This document shows, piece by piece, positions 19,548 through 28,690 of a stretch of 32,175 nt of DNA. A program made the translations under genes and the position numbers. Every line of letters begins with the position of its first letter. Within the stretch, counting starts at the first letter, position 1. The DNA is from Proteromonas lacertae (taxonomy: Eukaryota > Sar > Bigyra > Opalinata > Proteromonadidae). Below the pieces are notes generated by a model that was given only the letters and a program-made list of their open reading frames with translations, was not told where the DNA came from and searched no databases. The DNA lies in the NCBI GenBank assembly GCA_002245135.1, contig NGBS01000635.1, positions 1 through 32,175 of the forward strand, given 5' to 3'.

Positions 19548-20078
19548 GACACTTTCAAAACAAACTAAATGCATATTCTTACTTATTTAGATGAAAAATT
19601 ATTACTTTTATACTTACTTTGTCATATAACCTACATCTGTGAGTAAAAAATATATTCTAGAAATTATGCATATTCCAAATTTTATGTTTTTATAGACATA
19701 TGATGTCCAAATTCCGTATACATATAATACAAATTCGGCTTGAAAATGATAAATATTTGAAAACAGTTACTTGTCTCCTCAACTGTAATGTTTTGAAAGA
19801 AGTTAATATGTAAAATTTTAAATCAATTTCTAATCTATATTTTATTTTACTATTTTTGATTTATATATGAAATTCAAAATCTAATATTGTCATTTGTTAA
19901 GTAAGTGAAACAAAAACGTTATAGAATATAGATATATATGAAAAATATCTTCAAATGAAGGAGAAAAAGATTTGTAGATACACAATTCTACAAAAATTAG
20001 ATATATCTTTGAGAACCTATAATAAGTACATAAGAATCTATATTCGAAATTAATGAATATTTTATATAGAACAAATGG
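19543..20078. other. Interrupted foldback arm, then non-coding AT-rich DNA
   Basis: 19543 to about 19640 is the continuation of the foldback copy into which P2 inserted (AGACACTTTCAAAACAAACTA...). 19643-19690 resembles the subterminal part of the element at 2001. 19700-20078 holds nothing recognisable and presumably includes the promoter of the 20079 gene. Confidence 0.5.
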
Positions 20079-20693
20079 ATGAAATATTCGATGAATATGA
20101 CCTCTGCTTATCATAATGCACTTAAGAGAAAATTGAATAAGATCATCTACAACAAGGTGAAAGATAACAAAAAAATAAAACTAGATCTCAGTCACATGGC
20201 TAACCCAACAGCCATTGTTGACAAAGGCAATGGTACATATGGATTAGACATCTATGATCCTAAATCTAGTTTCAATAAATTTTATGATACTATAGGAGAT
20301 GAGGATGATATAGAGGAATTATCAAAGCCTGTTAATCCAAATATAAATGCAACAAAAAACAATTTCATGACTGATGAGATGAAATACAAATTATATATGT
20401 CAGGCATCACAGATCAGTTTGGACGATATTATAGGAACATAGGTAAGTATAACAAACCATACTCAGATTATTATGCTCAACCAGAGAATTTAACATATCA
20501 ATGGCAAAATCCATTTTTATCTCAAATTGAAGGACAACCATTACAACAATGGGGATCACAGTACAATGTAAATTCATATCAATCCAATCCAAGATGGAAT
20601 AATAATGCTGGTACAACACAAAAAGACCGTGATTATGAATATAAACAAGCATATGAAATAGAAAAAGCAAGGAATCAAGAATACCAGAGATAG
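20079..20693 (+). CDS. Unidentified 204-aa protein, possible element-encoded
   Basis: Intact ORF from an ATG at 20079. Basic N-terminus (residues 14-35, Lys-rich), then an acidic IGDEDDIEELS, then a Pro/Gln/Asn/Tyr-rich second half (residues 125-175, e.g. QIEGQPLQQWGSQYNVNSY), ending in a charged helical segment. No transmembrane segment. It is followed after 9 nt by the next ORF on the same strand. Codon use is less AT-extreme than in the host-like genes here and similar to the 3807-7485 block, so a Maverick-type late or structural gene is plausible. No family recognised. Confidence 0.55.
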   Translation: MKYSMNMTSAYHNALKRKLNKIIYNKVKDNKKIKLDLSHMANPTAIVDKGNGTYGLDIYDPKSSFNKFYDTIGDEDDIEELSKPVNPNINATKNNFMTDEMKYKLYMSGITDQFGRYYRNIGKYNKPYSDYYAQPENLTYQWQNPFLSQIEGQPLQQWGSQYNVNSYQSNPRWNNNAGTTQKDRDYEYKQAYEIEKARNQEYQR

Positions 20694-20702
20694 ATAGCAA
20701 CA

Positions 20703-21239
20703 ATGGAAGAAAGAGAAAAAGAGTCATTAATTGCAAAAATTGATAAATATTTTTCAGGTAATACAACATACGATTGGTTGAAATTTGGTGTGAAGTTCTG
20801 CTTATGTACTGTTGGTATACTATTTCCTGATAGTACTGTTGGTGCAATATTAAAGTATTTAGTAAATGCAGGAATAGGATATAGTGGTGTTATGCAATGG
20901 ATATTTGGTTTATCTCCAGCATGGGTTAATGCAGCATCTTTTGTTTCAATGTTAACTCCTAATTTTGTCAGTTTGGTATACAATCATTGGAATACAACTC
21001 CTCCAATGGATATGTCACAATGGATTCATTCTAAGTTAGATAGTATAATGGGTTTCTTTACTACATCACTAAGTAATATATACATATGGTTCAGAGGTAT
21101 ATTTGGTGCTACTCCTTCAACAACAAATTCGACGAGTGCGCCGGCCACTTCAAATATTCAAGCATCGAATGTTACAACTGCCCCCAGTTCTAATAATACT
21201 ACTTCAATACCTGCAACTGGCGCAGGTTATAATAATTAA
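20703..21239 (+). CDS. Unidentified 178-aa membrane-associated protein
   Basis: Intact ORF, ATG at 20703, nine bases after the preceding stop. Charged N-terminal helix (MEEREKESLIAKIDKYF), then hydrophobic segments at about residues 28-62 and 75-97, a tryptophan-containing amphipathic region, and a low-complexity Ser/Thr/Asn/Ala C-terminus (about 138-178) suggestive of O-glycosylated or extended tail. Tight pairing with the 204-aa gene suggests joint function. No family recognised; virion membrane-type protein or host secreted protein are both possible. Confidence 0.55.
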   Translation: MEEREKESLIAKIDKYFSGNTTYDWLKFGVKFCLCTVGILFPDSTVGAILKYLVNAGIGYSGVMQWIFGLSPAWVNAASFVSMLTPNFVSLVYNHWNTTPPMDMSQWIHSKLDSIMGFFTTSLSNIYIWFRGIFGATPSTTNSTSAPATSNIQASNVTTAPSSNNTTSIPATGAGYNN

Positions 21240-21703
21240 AGCTCAAATGTTGCAAACTCCCATACCTATTCAATAGTATGATCGTATAAGGCTTTGGAAC
21301 TAACATGTATGTATAACATACATTTCGGAGATAGCTATTTATCAATATGCGAAAAAGAAGAAGCTCTATTGAAGATCAGATTTAAAGCAGAGTTTCTACA
21401 GTATCATTGTTTTCAATAGGTGGTTATGTATATCTAAAATCGGCTATTTTATACTTATATTGCAGATATAAGTTATATGACAAACGAAGCACAACAGGGG
21501 GTTATGTATAGCTATACATAACCACCTTTCTTTCATTATTATCGTTTATATTCCAATAATTTCTAAAATTATATGTCCTGTTACTATACAATAAGTATAG
21601 CATGTTATATAATAAGTAGATCTCTTCATCATTATCCTGTGATATAATACATGTAAATTCCTGGAATGAGAAGATTATATATGTATAATGTAAATTAGAT
21701 ACT
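21240..21703. other. Intergenic region with a perfect 24-bp palindrome
   Basis: GGTTATGTATAGCTATACATAACC at 21500-21523 is a perfect palindrome. Half of it (GGTGGTTATGTATA) is repeated directly at about 21418. A possible terminator or cruciform. No gene found, and I could not find exons encoding the missing N-terminus of the next gene. Confidence 0.5.
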
Positions 21704-22241
21704 ATGTATAGGGCTAATGTATTAGGAAGAACCTATGCTGTGTATGACGCAAGCATATTAACTTACATTTGTGTAATTGGTTTGATAATTGTAAAATTAC
21801 TTCCAAAGCCTTATACATCAATTTTCAACAGGAATTTTATTTCTTTGTGCTTTAATGCATGGAATTATTACAATATATTTGTTTTTAACTCAAACATATT
21901 ATAAATGTAGATTATCTATGATATTGAAAATAATTCCTACCACAATAATAGGATTTTGTGTAATTGGTTCAATGTTATTACATCCAACCGTAACGAATCA
22001 GAAAACTGCAAGTAATTTAGGTGCTGTATTGCAATGGTCACTTGTATTTTCAATGATCGTTCTATTTGGATCTTATTCAGTTGATTTTAATTATTTATGT
22101 AATGATTATGTGGAAGTGGATGAACAGAGGAATATCAACCCTGATGAAGAACATAAATCATTACTATCTAAAAAGAATTATTATTGTATGTTTCTTTTTA
22201 TAGTTTTTGCTAGAAATGAATTAAAATTAACAGTTATTTAA
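21704..22241 (+). pseudogene. DRAM/TMEM150 (Frag1 domain) family membrane protein, incomplete
   Basis: Two frames. The first (to about 21830) has a membrane helix SILTYICVIGLIIVKLL. The second, open from before the ATG at 21855, has helices around FLCALMHGIITIYLFLTQT, KIIPTTIIGFCVIGSMLL and GAVLQWSLVFSMIVLFGSYS. It then has VDF and a short cytoplasmic tail ending near SLLSKK. The order (helices, QWS...helix, DF, LLS-type tail) resembles the C-terminal two thirds of DRAM proteins, lysosomal/endosomal modulators of autophagy in animals. The frame change could be an intron ending at TTTCAACAG (21831) or an indel. The expected first helices were not found upstream. Stop overlaps the stop of the convergent gene. 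Confidence 0.5.
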
Positions 22242-23019
22242 TAATATAATTTATCTTCCAGCATCTTCTTCATATTAATCAGTTGAGAAGGTTTTAAATA
22301 GAAGTCAATGAATAAATTTCTATATTTTCTCAACAATTCATTTTGATTCAAAACCTTCAATAACACATTTCTTCCATTTTCTGGATCATTCATAATTCCA
22401 TTTAATTTATTGGTCAATATTTCAGATTTATTCTCCAATTCTTTTAATCTAATTCCAACGTAATGTGGTAAAGGATGATAGTTTTCTTCAATATAATTGG
22501 ATAATTGTTCATATAACATTTAATTATCATTATTTAATACTTTTATATTATTTACAACTTGATCAAATTTTAACTTTTTCTTTTTTAAATATTCTTCATC
22601 TAATTTTAACTTTTTATTTGTCACTTGATAGATTTTATCCCAACTGATACATTCATTTATATTCATTAATAATTGCTGATTTTGTCTATGTTTTTATTAA
22701 TTATATTATATATAGATAAATAAATAATATCATTATTATCAATTTTATTTCTTTTATCTTCATTATACTATTCAATTAATAAAATATATAACTATTAAAA
22801 ATATACTCGTTTCATTTCTTTCAAATTATTATAAACATTTTCTCTCTTTTTACAATCACTTCGTAAGTTGTCTGTATATTTAATTAATCTATTTATTAAT
22901 TCAATTAAATATTTAATATTATTATAATCTAATGTGATTTCACTCAATATAAATAAATGATGTATTAGTTGGTTTTGTAATAATTGAATTATTTTCTTTT
23001 GTTCTGAAATTATATACAT
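22238..23019 (-). CDS. Unidentified helical/coiled-coil protein, probably multi-exon
   Basis: Three minus-strand open segments in order: 23019-22795 (74 aa), about 22673-22524 (48 aa) and 22519-22238 (93 aa). All are Lys/Glu/Leu/Asn-rich with heptad-like patterning. A 39-nt GT...AG stretch (22806-22768) would extend segment 1 in frame by about 30 codons. Segment 2 then needs a one-base shift near an A-run at about 22690, and only a TAA separates segments 2 and 3. I read these as exons of one gene (about 250 residues) with tiny introns and possibly a sequence error. A conserved-looking motif is ENYHPLPHYVGIRLKELE. Family unknown; cytoskeletal or complex-subunit type is a guess. Confidence 0.45.
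22768..22806 (-). other. Candidate 39-nt intron
   Basis: On the minus strand GTATATTTTT...TTGAATAG. Splicing joins EMKR to YNEDKRN and keeps an open frame of similar composition. A 15-nt alternative ending at the first AG gives an early stop. Confidence 0.3.
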
Positions 23020-23311
23020 TTCTTTTTTCTCTTTTTCTTAATAATCTCCTAGTAAGATTGAACTACTTTCTATTAGACAAAAAATTACAGAAATTATTAG
23101 GGTTATTATTTCATTTTATTATTTTACACAAATTATCTAATTGTTTTTAAACATCGCTCAAAGGTTGAAGACCAATTAACCTTCAGTTGAAACAGTTGGT
23201 CTTTCACCAATTTAAACAAAGCAAGGTTCACTATGAGATTCATGGCTCTTAGAAATACCTCAGATGTAATATTGTATTTATTCTGACGGTATATCTAAGC
23301 TATAATCTCTT
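23020..23311. other. Intergenic, nothing recognised
   Basis: A small inverted repeat GAAGACCAA...TTGGTCTTTC (about 23168-23207) is the only feature seen. Confidence 0.4.
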
Positions 23312-23968
23312 ATGACGGTATTATTGTATATATTTTCGAAGTATTGCTATATGTGTTATATAATTAGTTTATGGAGTGGAAAACACTCTAGTGGAGTTGA
23401 ATTGCAAGTTACAAAAAAGATATGTATTGAATCGAGTGATAAAGGAAGTAATTTGGATGAAGTAGCAAATTATATCTGTAATACCATACAAGAAGTTGTA
23501 GAATTTACTCCAATCAATCCAGAAGCTATAATCCAATTTTTCAGAGAATGTAATGGTAGTAAAGCAAAATTAATTAATCATTGGAAATAGTTACATTAAT
23601 AGAATATTATAAAGAAAGAGAGAATTATGGATTTCAAGATATTACATTGTATAAAAATACTAGAATTTATGAAATGGAAGATTATTTCGATTATAATAGA
23701 ACTGATGTAGTAAATATGATTGATGTACCTAATACTATACATGGAATGTATAATTACGAAAAGTTTTATGTTCAAAAGTTATTGGAATTTAATGATACTG
23801 AAACGATAAAAGAAATTATAAAATCCAGATTTAGAATAAATGATGATCAGATGGAATATAAATATAGATAAAGCTGATAGTTTTGTTAAAGTTGTTAAAG
23901 TATTCCAGTTTCCTAAAAACCTTATTTACATTAGAGATTGTTATTATCAAAGTATCAATTATAAATAA
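23312..23968 (+). pseudogene. Unidentified coding remnant, two frameshifts
   Basis: The frame from ATG 23312 ends at 23590 (HSSGVELQVTKKICIESSDK, then a helical segment). It passes by a one-base shift near 23585 into a second frame (to 23871, EYYKERENYGFQDI, DYFDYNRTDVVNM). A further shift leads to a third (to 23968, FVKVVKVFQFPKNLIYI). Protein-like composition is continuous across all three, so this was one gene of about 215 residues. No family recognised. Proximity to the polymerase fragment suggests Maverick-type ancestry, unproven. Confidence 0.4.
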
Positions 23969-24095
23969 ATAAAATAATAGATAAGAATTAGTGCAAAAAG
24001 TATGAATGTAAATCTGTATTGGATATAGTCATATGTGGATATGAATTATCATTAAAAATAATAAAAGAAATGAAAGAGATCTATAAGAAGATAAG

Positions 24096-24266
24096 ATGAT
24101 AGTGATTAGTAGAAAATACATGGAGAGAAGAAAAGATGGAAAATTAAAAGACATCTATATAGTTAAAGATAAGAAAGGGGGAGATTTGAATGATAAGAAG
24201 AAATATTTATTTAAAGATGGTTACCTCTTTAAAATCAACATTGAAGCAAATAAAATTAATCATTAA
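24096..24266 (+). CDS. Small unidentified ORF, 56 aa, basic
   Basis: ATG to TAA, Lys-rich (e.g. RRKDGKLKDIYIVKDKKGG), with a beta-hairpin-like pattern. It is flanked by other remnants and most likely a fragment of a decayed gene rather than an active one. Confidence 0.25.
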   Translation: MIVISRKYMERRKDGKLKDIYIVKDKKGGDLNDKKKYLFKDGYLFKINIEANKINH

Positions 24267-24327
24267 ATAATCATAGTTAACACTTCTAATAATATAATTT
24301 TAATCAGTTCACCTGAAAGTAAAAACT

Positions 24328-24575
24328 ATGAATTATGAACATAACATAACAAAATATAAAGAATTATATTTTGATTCTTTAAATAAAACAGAGATAAAGG
24401 AGTGGTTTAAATATTGCACAGGTTATACTATGAAAATAGAGATTATTGGGAATATTATAAACAATTGATAGAAGGAGTAATAGGTACAATTGGTTATAAT
24501 GATTTTAAAAATACATATTATAAGATACAGTATATGCAAGATAATATATATTTCCAATTCAGTTCAAAACTATAA
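24328..24575 (+). pseudogene. Unidentified coding remnant, one frame change
   Basis: The frame from ATG 24328 (ITKYKELYFDSLNKTEIKEW) runs to a TGA near 24469. An overlapping second frame (about 24411 to 24575, with YWEYYKQLIEGVIGTIGYND) carries on protein-like sequence. Probably one decayed gene. No family recognised. Confidence 0.3.
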
Positions 24576-24809
24576 TAAATTCTATTCACCTATAAATGAT
24601 GATGATAGTGAAAAACTGAGGATCAAATAATTCACTAAATACAATTAAAAAATCATATATGGATAACTATGATTATTATGGATATATAATAGGAAATTAT
24701 AGACCATTTGATGTGATATAGATAGAATAATTAGTATTATATGTATAGATAAAAAAGATGATATATGATGAAAGAAATGATGAAAGAATAATAATATCTG
24801 ATAATTGTA

Positions 24810-24925
24810 TGGGACTCTGGCACAATGTCACAGAGTCCTAACGAGTTTTCTAGGGGTAAGTCCCTTTCTAGATTCAGAGTTGACTTTTACGGGGCCTTCA
24901 TCGATTGCATCGATGAAGCTATCTA
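24810..24925. repeat. Hairpins at the edge of the polymerase fragment
   Basis: GGACTCTG...CAGAGTCC (near 24812-24838) and TTCATCGAT-TGC-ATCGATGAA (near 24898-24918) are perfect stems of 8 and 9 bp. They could mark a breakpoint of the inserted segment. Confidence 0.45.
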
Positions 24926-26020
24926 TACCTATGAGACGATCTCCTACGGAATTCCTGGATGATGATCTTCATGACCATCTTACCTTCCTCTGTTGTTACC
25001 ACCAATCCATACTCTTGAGTTGATGCCTGCTGGGTCGGTGATAGCTGATCGTAATCGATTGTGTTTCGTTCTGGGAACAAAGGATACTCCTTGAACTTAT
25101 CATGAAGCTCTCTCCGACACTCGATATCGACTTCGAGGAAGTATCCTTTACCTGGCTCATTGAACTCCTTCATAGACATGTCATCGTAATAAGGCTTCGA
25201 GAGGATGTCTTGAATAATTTCATCGGTCCAGGCAATGAACTTGAAATCTCCACAAGGTAACTTGCTGGAGTACATCGTGAATGAGTATAAGCTATTGTAG
25301 TCATTGTACATGATATAAGTAGAAGGCTCCGATGGATCGTAATTGTTCTGATACTTGTTGTTGCTAGCCCTATACTTTTCACTTCCCATAGATGAGATAC
25401 CACAGTAAAGGCCAGCTATGAAGAAGTCATAGATGTCTTCCTCGGAGATCAAGGGGATACTGATGTGCTCATGTTGGATCTAACTGGAACCCTCCGAGGA
25501 TGACATTACGGAAGTTCTCAAAGACCCTTGCAAGGATGCCAACATCGACGGCTAAGTAAAGCATGTTGTAATCTCCTAAAGTACTGGCACTTGAACTTTT
25601 TAAACACTTCATAGGCAATGTTTTACTCCTCCTCATTGATTCCTTTCATATTGAACTCTGAGTAAAAAGCATCTTGTGGTGGTAACTCTGGGTTATCATA
25701 CTTGGGTAAGTCATCGCAGTACTAGCAAAGGAAGTAGTTCTTCTGCATGAAGTAAGTCTTGATCAACTTTTTATCATATCTCTTGATCTGGTTCATCACG
25801 TAGAACACCGGAGCAAAGTACTTCTTGAAATCCCTGGGCTGGACTGCTTGCCGATGTTAACATTCTGTAATAGACTCTAAGCTAGAGGACATGAAGCAGT
25901 AGCTATCGATGAAGTACAATCATAAGATTGATATGCTAAGGAGCTTCTCATCAGACTTTGGCATTGTAGGCTATCACCAGGATTCTCATATAAGCAATCT
26001 GGCAAACGGTGTTACAGGAT
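24812..26020 (-). pseudogene. Protein-primed family B DNA polymerase fragment, GC-richer than its surroundings
   Basis: Reading on the minus strand through several frames: VIAYNAK (Exo II-like, His replaced by Tyr), FIDSYCFMSSSLESI, LPPQDAFYSEFN, YLAVDVGILARVFENFRNVI with DP following (Exo III/TPR region), then a frameshift near 25483. The next frame (25452-24919) has YNDYNSLYSFTMYSSKLPCG (palm motif A) and GYFLEVDIE...YPLFPE, ending near TPRKLVRTL. This order is that of Polinton/adenovirus-type pPolB. The palm motifs B and C (with the catalytic DTD) are missing, and there are at least three stops or shifts. Base composition is clearly more GC-rich than the flanks, with sharp edges near 24810 and 26030, so it probably came from a different element or organism. 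Confidence 0.8.
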
Positions 26021-26064
26021 TCTCATTAAGATAGATAAATTACTTATCCACTAAATATAAATAG

Positions 26065-26517
26065 TAGAAATTTTAGAAGCAAACTAAATTCATATTTAGC
26101 TAATATAAACTAAAATACATTAGCTGAAATGATTAGAATATAAGAATTATTAAATCCTTCTATATAAAAGAAGACATGTAAAATATAGGCTTGAGTGAGG
26201 TTTGATTCTATATTTTCTTTTTTCATTTTAAATGTCTTGTGATGAACATTAAGTTGTTCTAATCATTTCAGCTAATGTATTTTAGTCTGTATTAGCTAAA
26301 TATGCATTTAGTTTGCTTCATAAAATTTTAGAAAACAAACGGCACAAATATTCAAACTATTTATATTAACAAAATAGTATACTGCAGAGGTAAGGTCATA
26401 TAACAAAGTAAGTATAAAAGTAACAATTTTTCATCAAGACAAGTAAGAATATACATTTAGTTTGTTTTAAAAGTGTGTGGTAGACAAACGGCCAACTATG
26501 ACAAATGGCGCACAACA
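26065..26517. mobile_element. Foldback element copy P3, left end truncated
   Basis: Begins inside the left arm (AGAAGCAAACTAAATTCATATTTAGCTAAT) and ends with GACAAATGGCGCACAACA at 26517. Inverted central arms and loop as in P1 and P2, with point differences. The left terminus was lost at the junction with the polymerase fragment. Confidence 0.8.
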
Positions 26518-26659
26518 GCCTTCATACTCTTTAATCACAGAATAGATATGCATCGAGTTTGTTTTGAATATAACTCGTTTTATAAAAAGCATATTTCTCA
26601 TTAGGTTGTCTATACACACCATATGTTCTAATATTTGTTTAGGTCTAATCAGATAGAAC
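26518..26659. promoter_or_regulatory. Presumed promoter region of the 26660 gene
   Basis: The short interval between the end of foldback P3 and the ATG must contain the 5' UTR and promoter unless P3 supplies it. No TATA box or other consensus can be fixed in this AT-rich sequence. Analogous position: P1 ends 438 bp before the paralogous gene at 13244. Confidence 0.3.
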
Positions 26660-27613
26660 ATGACTATAATTAATTATTCAATATTATTTATATTATCATT
26701 GATTACTATGATAAGAAAAGTAAATCTTCTCAATTACTCAGAAAGAAAAATAGAGAAAATGATATATAACAACAACCACCATAAAAGGAAGAATTTAGTT
26801 ATATATAAAACTATGGTTCAATGTGGACTGGGAAATAAAATTCCCACAATAATATCCAGCATATTTTTGTCCTTAGTATCTTCATCCACTTTTTTTATTT
26901 TTGGATGGAAAGAAATGATATTGTACTTCAAAATGCCATCATATATGTTAAATAACAATATAAGTATAACAAATACAATCGAGATTAGATTTGTCAACAA
27001 TACAATTAAAACTCTATTAGATTCTTACAACAGAATATCTATATATAAACTACATGGGTTCATGAATGTGGTATATACTCTATATCGTGAATCAAAGTTA
27101 ATAAAAAATACTAAAAGAAATATAAAAGAGTGGAATATCTTAATTCAAAATGTATTTTTTCAGCCATGTGATAGAGTAGCTAAATATATCATAAAATTCA
27201 TTAGACTAAAATATAAATCAACGGTAATAGGGGTGCATATTAGAACTGGATTTCTATTAGATTTATCAAAAACATCGATATGGTACTCACCGAAAGTATT
27301 TAACAAGTATTTAATATCTATTAATAAATTATTAAATCAATTTAATCACTATAAATTGCTTATTATATCAGATTCTAATATGATTATTAAGAAAGTTAAT
27401 AAACTATATAACGCTTATGTATTAAATTACACAATACCAGGACCTATAATAGATCCACATGGGTCAATGCATGGAGGAAGTTATGAAAGTGGGATTAAAC
27501 TGTTAGCTGATAATTATTTAATATCACAATGTGACATAGCTATAGGATCACATTTAAGTACTTATTATAATTTGTCTTGTTCTAGATCAAATGTAAAATG
27601 TATTTATATCTAG
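26660..27613 (+). CDS. Fucosyltransferase-like type II membrane enzyme
   Basis: Intact single-exon ORF, 317 residues from ATG 26660. Signal-anchor at residues 5-20, basic stem, then QCGLGNKIPTIISSIFLSLV (the G.GN. loop of fucosyltransferases), GVHIRTGFL (about residues 193-201, substrate-binding HxR), LLIISDSN, and a C-terminal SMHGGSYESGIKLLADNYLI followed by CDIAIGSHLSTYYNLSCSRS. These motifs fit the GT-B fucosyltransferase superfamily (GT11/NodZ/GT37-like); I cannot fix the family. Paralogue of 13244-14208. It begins 142 bp after the end of P3. Predicted to act in the Golgi on secreted or surface glycans. Confidence 0.72.
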   Translation: MTIINYSILFILSLITMIRKVNLLNYSERKIEKMIYNNNHHKRKNLVIYKTMVQCGLGNKIPTIISSIFLSLVSSSTFFIFGWKEMILYFKMPSYMLNNNISITNTIEIRFVNNTIKTLLDSYNRISIYKLHGFMNVVYTLYRESKLIKNTKRNIKEWNILIQNVFFQPCDRVAKYIIKFIRLKYKSTVIGVHIRTGFLLDLSKTSIWYSPKVFNKYLISINKLLNQFNHYKLLIISDSNMIIKKVNKLYNAYVLNYTIPGPIIDPHGSMHGGSYESGIKLLADNYLISQCDIAIGSHLSTYYNLSCSRSNVKCIYI

Positions 27614-27742
27614 ATTTATAAAATGCTAATTAATTGTAAAGTATAATACTAAAATTTATATTAAAAGAATTTAGTATAATAACGTATTTCTATTAAAAGC
27701 TTGTATTAAATATAAATCAAACAATATATTGATTATACTATA

Positions 27743-28582
27743 ATGATAATATACATAATTAGTATATATATTATTTTTGTATTAGCTTTACTATTATTTC
27801 TTTATCATAGTCGAAATACCTATATAAGGATGGTAAAACATGTAGTAGCTCCAACCATAATAAATGAACAATCTTATTTCTTTACAAAAACTAAATACAT
27901 AAATATGTCATTTGCGCAAGTTATTAGAAGTAACGATTATGTGTCAAACTATATAAGAGAAAGAGGTAGGTGGAGTGAATGTCAAGATATATATAATATC
28001 TATTTATCAGGAAGTAGAGATGGTGTATTTGTAGATTTTGGGGCAAATATCGGTTCATGCTCTTTTGTCTTTGCATATGCAGGTATAAAGGTATATGCAT
28101 TTGAACCTCTTCCAAATAATTTATTTCCATTTAGTGTTACTACCTTTAGTAATCCAAAATTTTCAAGTCTTATAACAATATATCCCTATGCTTTAGGAAA
28201 CAGAGAAGATCATCAAGTTATGAGTATAGCTAAGAACAATTGGGGTTATTCTTCTTTCTATTATAATCATTTTGATTATAAAGAAACAGTACATGTTAAA
28301 TTATTAGATCAATTTGACAAACTTATCCCTACTAAAATTTCAATGATAAAAATTGATGTAGAAGGTGGCGAGTATGAATTAATTAAAGGAGGAAGAAAAT
28401 TCTTTAAAAATCATGAAATTGAATTCATTCACATGGAAATCGAATGCGGAAAAAAGAATAAAGACGATGTATATGAAATAGTGAATATGTTTAAAATTCT
28501 TGATGATATGGGATATAAAATCATAAAAAAATTTGATTGCAATAAGACTATAAAGAATAATATTGTAGCAAAAAGAAAATAG
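27743..28582 (+). CDS. FkbM-family methyltransferase, membrane-anchored
   Basis: Intact ORF, 279 residues from ATG 27743. Residues 1-20 form a signal-anchor. VFVDFGANIGSCSFVFAYAG (about residues 95-114) is the SAM-binding motif I. YAFEPLPNN is motif post-I. The ALGNREDH segment and SMIKIDVEGGEYELIKGG (IDVEG signature) are diagnostic of FkbM methyltransferases, which O-methylate sugars or other small hydroxyls. A membrane anchor and the neighbours suggest a Golgi sugar O-methyltransferase. Lies on the same strand between the fucosyltransferase-like gene (130 bp upstream) and the acyltransferase gene (108 bp downstream). Confidence 0.85.
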   Translation: MIIYIISIYIIFVLALLLFLYHSRNTYIRMVKHVVAPTIINEQSYFFTKTKYINMSFAQVIRSNDYVSNYIRERGRWSECQDIYNIYLSGSRDGVFVDFGANIGSCSFVFAYAGIKVYAFEPLPNNLFPFSVTTFSNPKFSSLITIYPYALGNREDHQVMSIAKNNWGYSSFYYNHFDYKETVHVKLLDQFDKLIPTKISMIKIDVEGGEYELIKGGRKFFKNHEIEFIHMEIECGKKNKDDVYEIVNMFKILDDMGYKIIKKFDCNKTIKNNIVAKRK

Positions 28583-28690
28583 ATTCAGTATTTTTATAGG
28601 ATTTGCTGTTATTCTTTTTTATATATATCATTTACATTTAAATATTTACCTATTATATTCAAGTAAATACTTCATTCAACTTCTAAAAGT

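Noticed and set aside
24805-25023. Plus-strand ORF over the polymerase fragment
   Set aside because: Shadow frame of the minus-strand polymerase sequence; no family features.
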